From NCBI GenBank assembly GCA_015178975.1, contig WHVD01000069.1, positions 62,001 through 126,000 on the forward strand: a stretch of 64,000 bases of DNA, in the 5' to 3' direction. Position numbers and translations under genes: made by a program. The notes below the pieces were generated by a model, which was not told the DNA's origin, did no database searches, and was given only the letters and a program-made list of their open reading frames with translations. Shown here piece by piece: positions 10,052 to 22,128 of this stretch; positions within the stretch are counted from its first letter, which is position 1, and every line of letters begins with the position of its first letter. This DNA is from Hysterangium stoloniferum. Its lineage: Eukaryota; Basidiomycota; Agaricomycetes; Hysterangiales; Hysterangiaceae.

Positions 10052-12054
10052 TTAAATGTATTTGCGATGCTCCTATAAAACAGGGCAGATGTCAATCGCT
10101 TGTCGGAGAAAAAATATGCCTTCAAAATAGATACGCACAGGGCGATGTAATGTCTCATGATCCACATGTACAAATGCCCTCTCCACGTTAGGTAGTAATT
10201 CAATCTTATCTTGTAATTGCTGTGCAAGATCGTGTGCTTTCCATAACTCGGTATTCGCGGGCATCACAACGTCCACTTCCACAAAGTAATCCTAGGGAAA
10301 AATCACGTGACATCAGCGGAAAGGAGAGGAGAGACAGTGTGAAATACGGACCGGACCGCTCTAACGGAACCCCGTCGAGAGATCAGTGGCGCAGGAATTA
10401 CAAAAGAAGATGGACACACGTGATATGCTCGCACGGTGTCGAGTCTCTCAATCTCATCGCTAAAGGTCATCGCTTTGTATATAATCAACTGTAGGAACTC
10501 ATGTGGCGCTGATTTACCAGCGAGGAGTTCAAACTGGAAGTATATGGTGCGCGACCATGCCACGATGACACCGAGTGCGATCTGAGGCAATGGTCACTCA
10601 CGCAAAAAGGTGGGATATGTGATACCTACGATCATGCCTCCCATAGGATCAAGGTCTATAACCAGACTGTTGAGAAAATAGCGAGCCGTAATTCATCGTT
10701 AAACTTACACCACTTCAGCTTACTTCCCCCGGCCGACATTAGAATACCTAGAAAAGCACGCGTGTAAGTAGAGAAATCTAGGGACCATCATGGCAGGGAT
10801 AGGTGTTTACCAAAAGTGTTTATCCACAGATCGTTTCGATGATCTTCCCACAGCATGCGGACTTGGCTCGATGAATGGCGAAGCCCAAAACAATATAAAA
10901 ACAGTACCAGCTTGACGCCTGTACAGTAGTAAGAAGACATTCGTCACATGGATACTATCAGGGTACCTAACGCGGCAGCCACTGAAATCAATGAAGGGAT
11001 ATGAAGCGCGTTCGTTTCTTGACCTTTATGTGTTACAAGGGTCCGCACGGATTCTACTGTCACAACAAGGTTGACAGAGCTCATTCTTGGGGACAATTAC
11101 TACCGAGAATTTGACTGTCCTGAGGAGAAAGGACTCACAATGCACCTAGAGAAGAGAAAGCGTCAATATCTGACTCAGTTCGAGAACTCAGGGGCTAGGT
11201 CACCATATACAGTATTCCCGATCGTCTCCAACCGCGCGCCGCCGACAGGCCATTTATTAATATCCAAAGTATTTGCTTTACGGTGTAGCCAGAAAAGCAT
11301 CACATTACTCCCAATGTCAAAAATAGAATCAATTCCGGTGGCGAGGAGAGACAATGATATCGAGGAGATTGCCGCGTACACTGTCCGATGGCGTTAATGT
11401 CCAATCAGCGCAGCAAGCACGACAGCATACATTGGATCACGCATAATGCAAAGTTTGCCGCTAAGCTGGCCCAAATGGCTATTTTGACCTGCAGAGGGTC
11501 GATGAGAGAGGGAGAAGATAACGAGTATGAAGCGCACTGGTAAGCGTGCTGCCTCCTGCTGCTCCTGGGCCTCCAACGTGTGCCTTTCCATAGATTTGAG
11601 CAAATTTTCAATGCGCTGGAGTACGATAACCGTCACAATGAGTCTCACGAGCACACAATGACACCACCTACTGCATTTTGCTTCCGTTGATACATTTCTA
11701 CCTTCTTACCCCCCTTTCCTCTTTCCCTCAAGCGCGAAAGCTCTTCCGGCGAAATTATTGCATTACGGAACATGTAAGGGTCGGGGCTATACATCCGGGG
11801 CGATTTTTCGAGGTCAGACTCTTGGGTTGTCTCAGTTCCATACCCGGGTGCTAAATCCTGGAGCTTGGAGGTGGCGGTGATGCCACTATTATCAACGGAG
11901 CTGGTTAAGTCCTCAGTGAGAGAAGGCTAGAAGCATAACAATCATTAAGCATATCGTGGAAATGTAAGGGGCGTAGCCCGAAATAGCGTATGCTTACTCC
12001 GTGCGACCTCTGAGGGGACTGGACCGAAACTTGGCTGTCACCCTGCACGAACAT
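10052..12054 (-). CDS. Cation diffusion facilitator (CDF) metal transporter
   Basis: Fourteen exons give 422 aa. Ends in transcript order are 12054-11998, 11926-11672, 11615-11538, 11488-11431, 11380-11204, 11145-11139, 11085-10967, 10918-10811, 10747-10709, 10655-10630, 10581-10420, 10360-10352, 10291-10139 and 10072-10052. The cytosolic N-terminus has DPYMFRNAIISPEELSRLRE. Membrane helices include VKIAIWASLAANFALCVIQ and LYAAISSISLSLLATGIDSIFD, with the family signature S-LLATGIDSIFDIGSN. The C-terminal cytosolic dimer domain reads YFVEVDVVMPANTELWKAHD and ends VDHETLHRPEH. It should move divalent metal (Zn, Mn or Fe) out of the cytosol by proton exchange. Exons of 7 and 9 nt complete the YGALMSSVN and HSGPDYF motifs. 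A stop codon lies in frame upstream of the ATG. Confidence 0.9.
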
Positions 12055-13424
12055 GGGGGACGTCTAGCACTGCGAAAGCGCGCTGAGAGCGACGGCGAGA
12101 GACTCGAAACCGCGAGAAAGGCCTAAGTCTTTGGGATCGGAAGTCGGCCTGTGGATACGGCACTGGAACCAAGACAGCGGTAAGAGATAAGATATGAAAT
12201 GTGATCGTTGACGAGGAAGTATTTCTGCGATCGATCGCACTTGAACACTGTTTGATACTTGCTGAGGAGCTGGGAGGAGACAACGCTCACGAAAGGCAAA
12301 AATTCACGATATGGTGGAAGCAGAGCAACGTGGCGATAACGGTCGGTGTTTGAAAATACCTTCCCACCCAGGAAAAATATGCTTATGATCAAGTGCATTA
12401 AACCCGAGCTCTCTGATTTGTCTGCCATTCCAGGACGCCAGAGACAGACGCTTCTGACATTGATTGCCTTCATAATTACCTTTACCGCTCCATTGGGTCA
12501 CCCGTTACCGATCATTAGCCTCAACCTTTTTTTTGGCGCGGGCCCTCCATTTTATTCTTGAGCTCAAAGTAGCTTTATACCATTATGCATGCAAAATACG
12601 GGCAAAATACATGCAAAATACCCCGAGCTAACAAAGATGAAAGATTCCATACTCTTTGCCGATGTTACTTACCATAAGGTCGGGTGAACCAGCACTACGG
12701 TTCTCACAGCATTCACGCTCCATGCTGACTAAACGTGTTTTTGGCTTTTTCCAGGTACCTCTTACCTGCGCCGTTGTGCGTGTGAATATGTCTTCCGAAA
12801 CATCCCTATAAGCTCACACGTTATAATTTCTTAATTTCCTAGTATCGTCTCCCCGTCGGCTATATTACAATAAATCCGTTCCACAATGGTATCCAAGCAA
12901 TGACATGGTTCTGTCTATAGTGCTGTTCTTAGGATAGATACGCACGATGATCCCGTTAGGGAGTTCTCGGATCATTCTGGTTAACACCGAACTATTTTTT
13001 TTAAAATTAGCATACTACTACCGAGAAGAGGCCGGTCCAATGACAAGATCAAGTCCTTAGAGGCTCTCCTGAATAGCCCTGTAGCCAAAAATAGAGGTTG
13101 AAGCTCCGGGCCTATTCTATTCTTACATTCGTTACACCCATTATTACTTTTTATTAGTTGTTTGTCTGGTTGCTGGTCTCAGAGAAATCTAATTTGGTGC
13201 TCGTAGCATTTGCCATGGCGGGTACTTGTTACTACAAAGTCTTGTGAGGCATACATATCATGGTGCGGTCACATCGCTTTTGCACGGAAACAATACACAA
13301 ATAGCCGCTTTATCGTGAGAATAATGTATACTCACAGAAATCCTGTTTTAAATATCCCGCAAAGCGCACTATTACACCGAGTCAAATATATGAGCACGGC
13401 TGCAATCAATGTTAAGATTTCCTA
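12055..13424. other. Intergenic region, no gene seen
   Basis: Upstream side of the CDF gene and downstream side of the XPF-like gene. Several 60-115 codon frames exist, mostly on the minus strand at 12123-12501, but none splices into a family I know. A short repeated word ATGCAAAATAC/GGCAAAATAC occurs at about 12587-12622. Confidence 0.45.
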
Positions 13425-16400
13425 TTAGTACGACAAATGCTCCTTTTGCTCCCCCATTCTCGGAAACATATGCACATCAGCCTTCCGCCAATCACATTTT
13501 GTGACCCCGCGGACATAAGGACCGTCGCAGTCCCCCGATGGCTCCCCGGACATCGAGTCTTCGTTACCATGTGCCTGAGCCACAGCACTTTCGTGATCTC
13601 CGTCAGGTGGAGAAGACGACGCGACCATCGCAAGGCGATTGGCAATTTCCGCATTCAGAACAGCCTGCGAACATTCAAGCCAAAGTCTCTCCACGGGCCA
13701 CGGGGACACTGACTCACCATCCTTCGCTTTCCAACGAGACACGAAAACAGATCATACCTCTCCACAGGATCCATTCCAACGAAGGTGGTCAGATCGGTAT
13801 AATATAAAATTGACGCGGCTGCAAAAACGTTCATTCCTCTAACTTGTATCAAGTCCTTTTCGTCCTGCAAAGGAGATGTGATATGACCAGAGGAATATTT
13901 CTTGCGGGTTGTATGCATTTACCTCCCCATATTCGTCAGTCAACCAATCCCTGTCTTCAGAACACCCTACGATATCACCTACCACCCTTGCAAATCGTGC
14001 CGCGTCGCCAACATCTCGAGCATACCCATATTTAACAACTGCCTCGCGACACTTACTTGTACTCCCACTCGCAGGATCTATGCTTTCCATAATCACAAGC
14101 GTCCTTTTGAGCTTTTTCACCGCCTTGATAATTGCAGGTGGAAACGCATAAGGAGCGATAGTCACGCCGCTTCTATCCCGGCGGTATGTAGTCGATGGAG
14201 AGAATGCTTCAAAGACAACCACGATCTTGGAATAGCCCCAAGACAGCAGGCTAATTTTCTCAGAGAGCTTGTCGCTTGTGATAGAGAGCGGCGCAAGAGA
14301 CGTGTATATAATAGCAGTATCAACATCAACAATAAGATCCGCCCCTCGTGTTTCGGAAACCTCCCGCTCGACAAGTTCGATATTGCACTTGGAGGATTTT
14401 AGATGGCTAAGCATGATAGTTTTCTGAACGAGTTCCATGGATGCGATGTATTTATACGTTGAAAGAGGGCGACTCCAGTCGTCCGGCAAGGTTATCGTAT
14501 CGATGTCAATTAACTCGTCGGGTACGCCGCGAGGGGGTGTAGGCGGACGATCTATAAGCACTTCTGGGGCTAGCGGTGGAGACGATGGAGGCACAGGCAG
14601 CTCAGCGGTAGTTTTACCAAACATTTTCATGAATGCAGAAAGCGATTGTTGGGCAGTGATCTTGTCAAGCCGGTGGATATCAGCATGGAAAGATTCGGTC
14701 GGCCTGGAAAGAGCAGAAAATTGGACAGGATCAGAAGGCACGGTCGGCTTAGCAGAAATGAGCTGAGGCTTGACATTGGGAGGGTCGTGATCAATGTTAT
14801 ATTCAAGATTATCCACCCCAGTTGCTCGGATGGCAGGGACGGACACTTCAGTGGCAGATGTACGGTTTGTCGGTGTACCATGGTAGTCCATATTCTCCGC
14901 CTTCCATATTTCTGGTTCCATCAACTCCCCAAGGCCATCAAACACAATACCGTCACAATCCAGGGACGCTTCGTCGTTCCAAAATGACGAGCTCTGAGAA
15001 ACGGTTTGGCTTTGCAAATCATTGCCTTTCGGGGAGCACAAGTCATAAAATGAAAACGTGGTGTTACCCGAATGTATCGTCGCGCTACCAAGTTCAGGGT
15101 TCGAGCCCAAATCTGTGGATATGAAGGCTCGGTCGTCTGTCAGATTCAAAGCTCTTCTGCGGCGCTTAGAAGGTTTGATTGGGCTTTGAATCCCATCTCC
15201 TGGTTGAGACTGTGTTTCCTGTTCAGTGGCGTAATTTGCACCGCCGGTGCCATCCAAAATACCATTATCTCGGTGGAGGGCTAGCCGTCTTCTTTCCGCT
15301 CGCGTTAACACAACACCGTCTTGACTACAGTCTTTTCCGAGAGTTGCTGAGCAGTCGATGGCGGGATCCACCAGCATGCTAGCTCCGAGCCTCTCTTCCA
15401 CAGCTAGAACCTGGCAGTCATCAAAGATACGATTCCACTCTGTCACATAGTGACCTGGGTCGGGATCATCTTGAAAATCCAGTTCGGGATGACATTCAAC
15501 CTTGATAAGTTCTTCGTTGCTTGGAATACTTGTACCGACATTAAATGGCCTAACGATAAAATACCAGTATTGTCTACTTGAAATATTAAAGTGAAAGTAA
15601 ATAATCGGCGTACCTCCATGTAAGTTCGATATTGAGAGATTGCACCCCAGTAGCCTTCTTGAGACACGCCACTGTTGGTCCTTCGATGTTAGGTATATTT
15701 GGCTGCTCTTTGTTTTTCTTACTGCAGAGAAGAGCACGTGCCGAAGTAGGTACTGTTGGGCATGAGGGTGAAGGCGGATGTATATGTGGATCCTTTAGTA
15801 TGCGTACTACTCAACGGGAAAAAGAAAAAGAAAAATTAATATACACAAGTCCTGCATGAATATCTTACCGTCCATCATTAATGTTTCTTTTTCTTCAATC
15901 CGTTCATTTAAGATCCAGTCTTCAGCTGGTTGCCCGCCAAGAGGTGCACATAGTTTAGTTATGAGAGCACCCAGTCCGACGTCGTCTTCTTTATGAAAAT
16001 CAAGCATGCTATCCGACGCGTTGGGAACAGATCCAGAAGGCGAGGGCGGTTGTCCCAGCATCGAAACCGACACTGGCGGAGAAGTACGAGATGGGGTCAC
16101 GGGAGGATGAGCATCTGGCACTTCAGGAACTGGTGGGAGCATCGGCGTCAAAAAGGTAACAAGATTACTGCTCAAATGTTTCACAAGAGATTACGAGGAA
16201 TTATTCAGCTTGCGAACCTCTGCTCCACCTCGGCTAACTTATTCGTCTTCTTTCCGCCACCTGGTTTATTACTTCGAGGGATAAGAATTTCATCTACTCC
16301 AAATATCAAATTTTGCATATGACTTTCCACCAGACATACCCATAAAGTAATTCGAAGGTTTCAAAAATGACTGCTGAGGTGGTGTCAACGCGAATAACTC

Positions 16401-17628
16401 ATCAACCTCGCTTGATTGGGAACCGCCCCTCAAAGTAGGTGTGTCGTTTTGAGATGTGGTGACGAGTGGTGTCAAAACGCCTGTCATGCACATGCACGTT
16501 ATTTGTGAGCGAAAAATATAACAATACGTGTTAAAGGCTAACTCCATCCGTCTACAAGGAGCATATTTGCCGTGGCCAGGTCTTCTGGTTCCCTTTCTAT
16601 TGTCATATCACTGGTGATTCCGAGCGCGCGAATATCTGAAGGCTTCTTTGGACCCAGTGGCGTGCGCGGCGCTTTGCGGCTCGGGAAGATGGGAGGCGAC
16701 ATATGATGCCAAGATTCGGGCATTGGAGGCGAGTCAGCTCGCACGAATGCCGATACCATGGAGGGGGCGTGTCCTTCACCTGCATCCGGGGCTTTGGGAG
16801 GTAATTGAACCCCTGCAATTTGAGTGGCCAGTAGAGTCGTGACTGCTTGACGCATTTCTGTGTCCAATGAATCCAACATCGGAGGAACACCACTGCCGTG
16901 TGTTCGTCAGAAGTGGAACTATGAGACTACTGGAATTCCTACAGTATCTGGTCTCGCTCAAGCGATGAGAATGTTACTTCTTTAATAGACTGTTCAATGA
17001 CAGTTTTGATTTTTGCATAATCGACCAAGTGACTTTTCATCGAAATAGACGTCTTAATAGACTCATGGGACGCTGAACTGCCTAACTTGGGTGTCTGGCG
17101 GATGGCTTGTGTGGTCAAGACTGGAGCAAACGGTCTGCCGGGATCCACGGGAGGCACTTCGCAAGTTGTTATTAGCATAGAGTGTATGCTGTAGTGAGTT
17201 TTTCTCACTCTCATCCGCGAATTCCCAACAGCTTTTTGAAGGAACTTTGCCAGGCTTACACAGGGTCGAAATGACACCGTCTAGGAATCGTTGGGATTCG
17301 ACGTCTATATCCCATCTTTCATCGTACGCCTTTTGATGACCTATTTTAAATGCTTGATTGAGTGCATCAAATGGTTCTATGGGGAGCAATATGGATGTAG
17401 GATCGTCTAAGGAGACTAAATCCAGAGTGTCGGACAGCAACTGACAAATGAAAATGAGTACATACCGGCCTCAGGAAACGAAATATCACGAGAGCAGACG
17501 ACACCTCGTACCTGAAATACTTCAACACGAGTATATTCCGCGTAGTCTATTGTAAGGTGTTTCAAAGCATAGTGCAGCAGGAGTTTTCGGATGTGTGCTC
17601 TGAGAGCGATGTCATCATCAATATCCAT
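13425..17628 (-). CDS. SHOC1/Zip2-like XPF-fold meiotic protein (putative)
   Basis: Eleven exons give 1212 aa. In transcript order they are 17628-17512, 17440-17209, 17156-16943, 16892-16543, 16480-16340, 16296-16218, 16167-15869, 15806-15614, 15549-13923, 13864-13718 and 13664-13425. Most of the protein is low-complexity and Ser/Pro-rich with a KRRRR nuclear signal-like patch. The C-terminal third resembles an XPF/ERCC4 nuclease-like fold: ADLIVDVDTAIIYTSLAPLS, then SKIVVVFEAF and LKRTLVIMES. The acidic catalytic ERK motif is missing, and a helix-hairpin-helix-like tail follows (VRGMNVFAAASILYYTDLTT, FVGMDPVERYDLF). A large protein with an inactive XPF fold plus HhH is the pattern of SHOC1/Zip2, which works with Spo16 on meiotic crossover intermediates. 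That identity is inference. Exon 4 uses a GTTAGC donor. Confidence 0.75.
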
Positions 17629-18310
17629 TTCGAGAAATCAAAGGCAAAATCGGAAGGTGCAAAGCAAGGTAATGCGGATGTATGAAGATCGGAAGATTGC
17701 TCTGGGAAACGATGTTTGCTTTGAAACTGATGAGCGGCGTTGTGTAGTGCAGTCTGGAAGGGGTTGTTTTTCTGGTTAGACTGTAAAGAAGATGTGAAAA
17801 CGAGAGGGAAACCACGTGATTCAGCTCAACTCGGAGCGACTTGCTTCGCACAAGCTATTTCATAGAGCTCCAGTGTTTCCTAATGTAGCTTCAAGATCGG
17901 TCTTTGATTGCCACATCTGCTGGTCCTGGTCACACACCTCGCCTCGTCTTGGCAATTGTACTACGCTACCAAACTATTTATACCATCCATCAGGTGCCTT
18001 CCAATAATACCAAGAAAGAATCCATTGCTCTCGGGAATTACACTAATTACTCCCTCAAACCCTCAAAACCTCCATAGCAATGTCTTCACAGATCTTCAGT
18101 CTTTTAATTTCGAATCGTTTTTCACATCATTTGATATCGATCCCCATATTTTTAAATTTGTGGAAACAGTTTTTCCGTCTCTGATTCGGCCATCATTTGG
18201 ATCCGGCATCCTCAAAAGTACGAATTATGAAGGTGTCCAGACCTGCACGAAGAGTAGGGTATAGAATAATCATACAACAGTTATAACACAATAATTTACT
18301 GTCCGCCTCC
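17629..18310. other. Intergenic region between two minus-strand genes
   Basis: Holds the promoter of the XPF-like gene and the 3' flank of the fucosyltransferase-like gene. A CACGTG palindrome occurs at 17813-17818. No gene recognised. Confidence 0.45.
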
Positions 18311-20590
18311 TCACTGGATTATCTCAAACGGCCGCCACATGGGCGCAATGCTCCCATGATTATCTATTTCTACCCAATTGGGATGTCGACCCACATCATT
18401 CCCCTGCCAGTCGAAGGAAGCATTCCATCCCAGCCCAAAGACGGTGGCTTTACATATGCTGGTACTATTATATTATAGTGAGTAAATTGTTAAACCAAAA
18501 AGTCAAAAACGGGGTCAACGCACGGAAGTGCGCAGATCGCGGCTAATGGCTTCAATGGTGTGCTTGCGTCAGCATCTGCATCACCGCTCGGTAGAGGTTG
18601 CCAAGCCCCGGATAACAAAGCCCAATCTACAACCATGCCCCTGGTTTCAGCAATCCTTTCTGATTGCGTGCGATTTTCTACCCAATCAGCCTGGACGTAT
18701 TCCCTCGCGGGTGCCAGACTTCGCAACTCCGGGTCTGAGCTGGTTCGAAGCTCATAAATAAGTGCTCGTAAATTGTCGTTGTTATATTTTCTTGATAGTG
18801 TATCGTTTGAGCGAAGGAGCTCGGCGAAATCGCTTGCCGCTGATGGGGAATCGGATGCAAGGTATATTACCGGAGGAGAAGTCGGTGCCACGTCTGGATT
18901 GCTAGATAAGTTATATATTCGAGAATACGTCTTCCAGAAGGCATCGACATATTCCTCTGTGGGAACTTGAACTTGAGGTAGTTTCTGATATCGCCAAGAC
19001 ATGGCTAGGCGATCGCCTCTTCTAATTTGCGTGGAAATGTATTGTACTTGGGTGTCCTCTGTCGGAAAAAATTGGTAAGACTACCTCATTAACTATATTA
19101 TCCCACGTACTGGTTTTTGACTTGGCGACTTGTATCAATTCATCTCGGGCATGCTGAATGAGCCGTTGATTGATAGCATTAGGCCATATGTACTTCGAAA
19201 AGGACTCAGCCGATACATCGTACACAGGTTTCTTCCGTTCTATAGTATATTTGTAACTGATTACAGGTGTCAGTCGATGAAGGACAAGCGTTGAAAAGAG
19301 ACATACGGATCTTCGTAAGTTTCTTCGAAATCATGCCCTAAGTGGAAGAAGTTAATCCGAGCCGAAGTGATCTTCACGTCGAGATGAGGATATGGTACGT
19401 CGGAAAGTAGGCTAACATACCCAATGGCTGTGCCAATTGTGAGCGTTAGCCCCACATAGCATTTGAAGTGACCGATTTGCTCACCGTGCCGTTCTAGGAC
19501 AAGCGACAAGCTCTGAGAGTAGAGGTTAAATAATTTATGGTTTACAAACGTGATGATTTCTTACCGTTAGGAGGTGGAGGAGCACATCCGGGTTCGGGAC
19601 CAGGTTGAGTTTCTGAGAAATCTAGGAAGTGATCCGTCCAGCGCCCTCTGTTCCAGTTATTATCGTATACAAAAAGTGTACGGTTTCGCTATCGGAGGAT
19701 GAGACCCCATGGATATTATCAAGGCCGTTGATGAGCATTTACCTCCCGCGCGAATCCAGCAACCTGAGCCAGGTGTGTCAAGTCTACCATTAAGCCTACG
19801 GATCCATCTAGGAGGTAGGTAATAGTGGAATTGCATGTTTTATGTGACGGTGTCGATTTCTGTGCGATGATTAGAATAAATCAAGATAGCTGGCAAAATG
19901 AAACACACATACCGCATGCAATACATCCATCTCAGCACCAGGCCTTGTATCCCAAAACTTGACATAATATTTCATGCGTGGATCATTGATCATTTGATAA
20001 CATTGGCTGAGATATTGGTTGCGCGTCAGTGGAAATGAAGTGTACCCCTGCGCGGCGTAGTCAATCACAGAAGAGCTATTGAATCGGGCCTTGCTCTCTT
20101 CATCCAGAGCTTCAAAGGCTATAGCCGTCGTATTCACACCCATGTATGCCAATAAGGCAGTGTTCCGCTTGAAAGAGACCACGATCAGCAAAAGCAATAT
20201 AATCGCCGTCCCCAAGCCAAGAACCAGCCCGACGGGAAGTCTGTTTTGGGATAGGCTTTCCTTCATTCGCTTCCAGATACGACTGGATTTCCCACTCTGA
20301 TCCTCGCTTCGTCCTATCCGCGCAGTCTCATGGCGGGAATAAAGGGGAAAGCTGTCCGAGGCGGAGCTGCGCAACAGTGGTTGACTCTGGACTTCAAGCG
20401 TGCCAATCTCGTCCATTGCCTCATCGTCCTCGTTATGGGAGTCGTTTGCTAAAAGTCTCGAATGACCTCCCTCGGTCCGGGCCTGCCGCGAAAATGGCGT
20501 ACGGGGAGTCAGTCCAGCAGACTCTGCATCGGTATAGAGCTCAATGTTTGAAGAATAGGCAGGCGTTGGACTTAGATTTTTTGGGGGCAT
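18311..20590 (-). CDS. Type II membrane protein, fucosyltransferase-like (putative)
   Basis: Nine exons (20590-19913, 19859-19743, 19688-19565, 19512-19485, 19427-19421, 19371-19307, 19256-19111, 19058-18524, 18458-18311) give 615 aa. A Ser-rich cytosolic tail is followed by one membrane anchor (VGLVLGLGTAIILLLLIVVS) and a lumenal domain. Within it lie YYVKFWDTRPGAEMDVLHA, LVYDNNWNRG-like RTLFVYDNNWNRGRW, STQIRRGDRLAMSWRYQ, and VIYLASDSPSAASDFAELLR. The arginine-bearing RRGDR loop plus a later xxASDSP motif resembles the GDP-fucose-binding pattern of the NodZ/FUT8 superfamily, so a Golgi glycosyltransferase is the best guess. Acceptor and even donor are unproven. Exon 5 is only 7 nt and completes CPRTARHW. 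Start is the first ATG in frame. Confidence 0.72.
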
Positions 20591-21816
20591 GGGAGAGAAG
20601 AGAACACTGAATGATCCCCATATGGTCGGCTTACGTACAGGTTGTCAATTCGCCCGGTGTTCATCAATCAGTCACACTGACGGCATCGTCACAGCAGCTG
20701 CGATGAGCACCCAACTTAATTCTCGCTCAGAGCGTTTTTATTTTATTACAATAAATACACCGGCTAGAAAATATTTATTCTGTTAAAATATATCACACGG
20801 CAGAGCAAGTATGAACATCTAGAAGTTCGAGCATCGATATTGATATTATATAGTATCCACATTGAAAATGCTCTCAGCGCACCGCTGTCGTTTGAATCAT
20901 TGGCGATGCTAATGGCTGATAGTGCAGTGTCATTTCAAGATCCGTTTGTAAGGGGCGAGGGGGACGAAGTTATTAATGCATATAGCGTAATATTTTTACG
21001 AAGTAATTGTAACGCAAAGTGAAAGGTTGTGTTGTACCACAAATTATATCACGCTAGCCATTAGTTTTGAATGTAGAAAATAAAGAGCAGCACAGGTATG
21101 ATTGTTGATCCTGAGCTTTATGGCCTTTGCGGGGCAATTGTAACAAGTTAATTTTTGTGTCATAAGCAGGTAATTTTCCCCGAAGATAGATCAGGAGGAC
21201 AATAAACACAAGAAGCATAAGAACATAAACCCCAGTCCAGGTGAAGGTCCGAAAAAGTGATAGCTCGCCGGCAAAGAAGAGTATAGCAACACAATTTGTA
21301 TAAGAACCCATACTTTTGAGAATAAAATCCTACTTGGATAGATAAGGCCCAAGGAAGTGGGAGAACCTCCAAGTAAGGAAAGCTCGCATATTACTTTGGG
21401 CACTGGCGTGCGTATCCAGGAAGCTGGTCAGGAGTGCGTGTATAAACCTCCCCTCTGCACAACAATGGGGAAAGCTAGGGCGGTGAGGACCTCAGTAGCA
21501 GAGAGAAAACGTTGGGAATAACAAAATTGTAGTGCTATCGTGCCATTAGCGGGAGGGCCTCTTGATCTACCAACACTTGAACAAATTACGGAGGCTAGAA
21601 TCAAGAAATATCTACGGAATTCCGTAAACGCAGACCATATATATGCAATATAGAGAAACAGAAGGATCAAGTTACTGATAGGTGAAAAGCGATGGATTTG
21701 TTAGTTATTTTCGTCCAATACCTCACGTGCTTCTTGAGAAATTACGCGGCCCGTGAATTGCCGGTTGGCGCCCAAACGGATAACTAAATAATTGATCTGG
21801 AGAACAATTTTCCAGC
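20591..21816. other. Intergenic region with a possible small membrane-protein remnant
   Basis: The minus strand at 21054-21670 holds frames rich in hydrophobic residues, for example TWTGVYVLMLLVFIVLLIYL at 21250-21190. They lie in different frames with no convincing splice between them. This could be a decayed membrane-protein gene. I cannot name it. Confidence 0.3.
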
Positions 21817-21914
21817 GCCTTGCTAGCTCAATCGGTAGAGCGTAAGACTCTTACAGTCCATCTGACCGGGTAAGCTGTATCTTAAGGCTGCGGGTTCGAC
21901 CCCCGCGTGAGGCT
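21817..21914 (+). tRNA. tRNA-Lys(CUU) with a 25-nt intron
   Basis: The acceptor stem GCCTTGC/GTGAGGC has G-T pairs in the middle. The D arm reads GCTCAATCGGTAGAGC, the anticodon stem TAAGA/TCTTA, the anticodon CTT is at 21850-21852, and the T arm is GCGGGTTCGACCCCCGC. The intron occupies 21854-21878, one base 3' of the anticodon, the canonical position. The mature tRNA is 73 nt. Confidence 0.95.
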
Positions 21915-22128
21915 AATGTTTTTGTCTTTTTTTTGCTCTCCTCCTCCGAGGCCACTGGATAGCCCTCTATGGCTAGAGCCTTTTCTTTGCTGAAATCATT
22001 ACCTTGGGCGGACCTGTACTGGCCACGTGATCCAGGGTAATCCATTGTCTAGGCTGGAACTCCTTCAAGTGCTTTACCTCAACTCACACCCAAATCCGAC
22101 AGCACCTTTCCCAATTAGATATTTTGGA

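Noticed and set aside
12123-12501. Overlapping minus-strand frames upstream of the CDF gene
   Set aside because: No splice path links them to the CDF start, which has its own in-frame upstream stop. Composition is not protein-like.
13902-14881. Several frames on both strands of 80-166 codons
   Set aside because: They overlap the 1627-nt exon of the XPF-like gene, which has consistent splicing and motif content on the minus strand.
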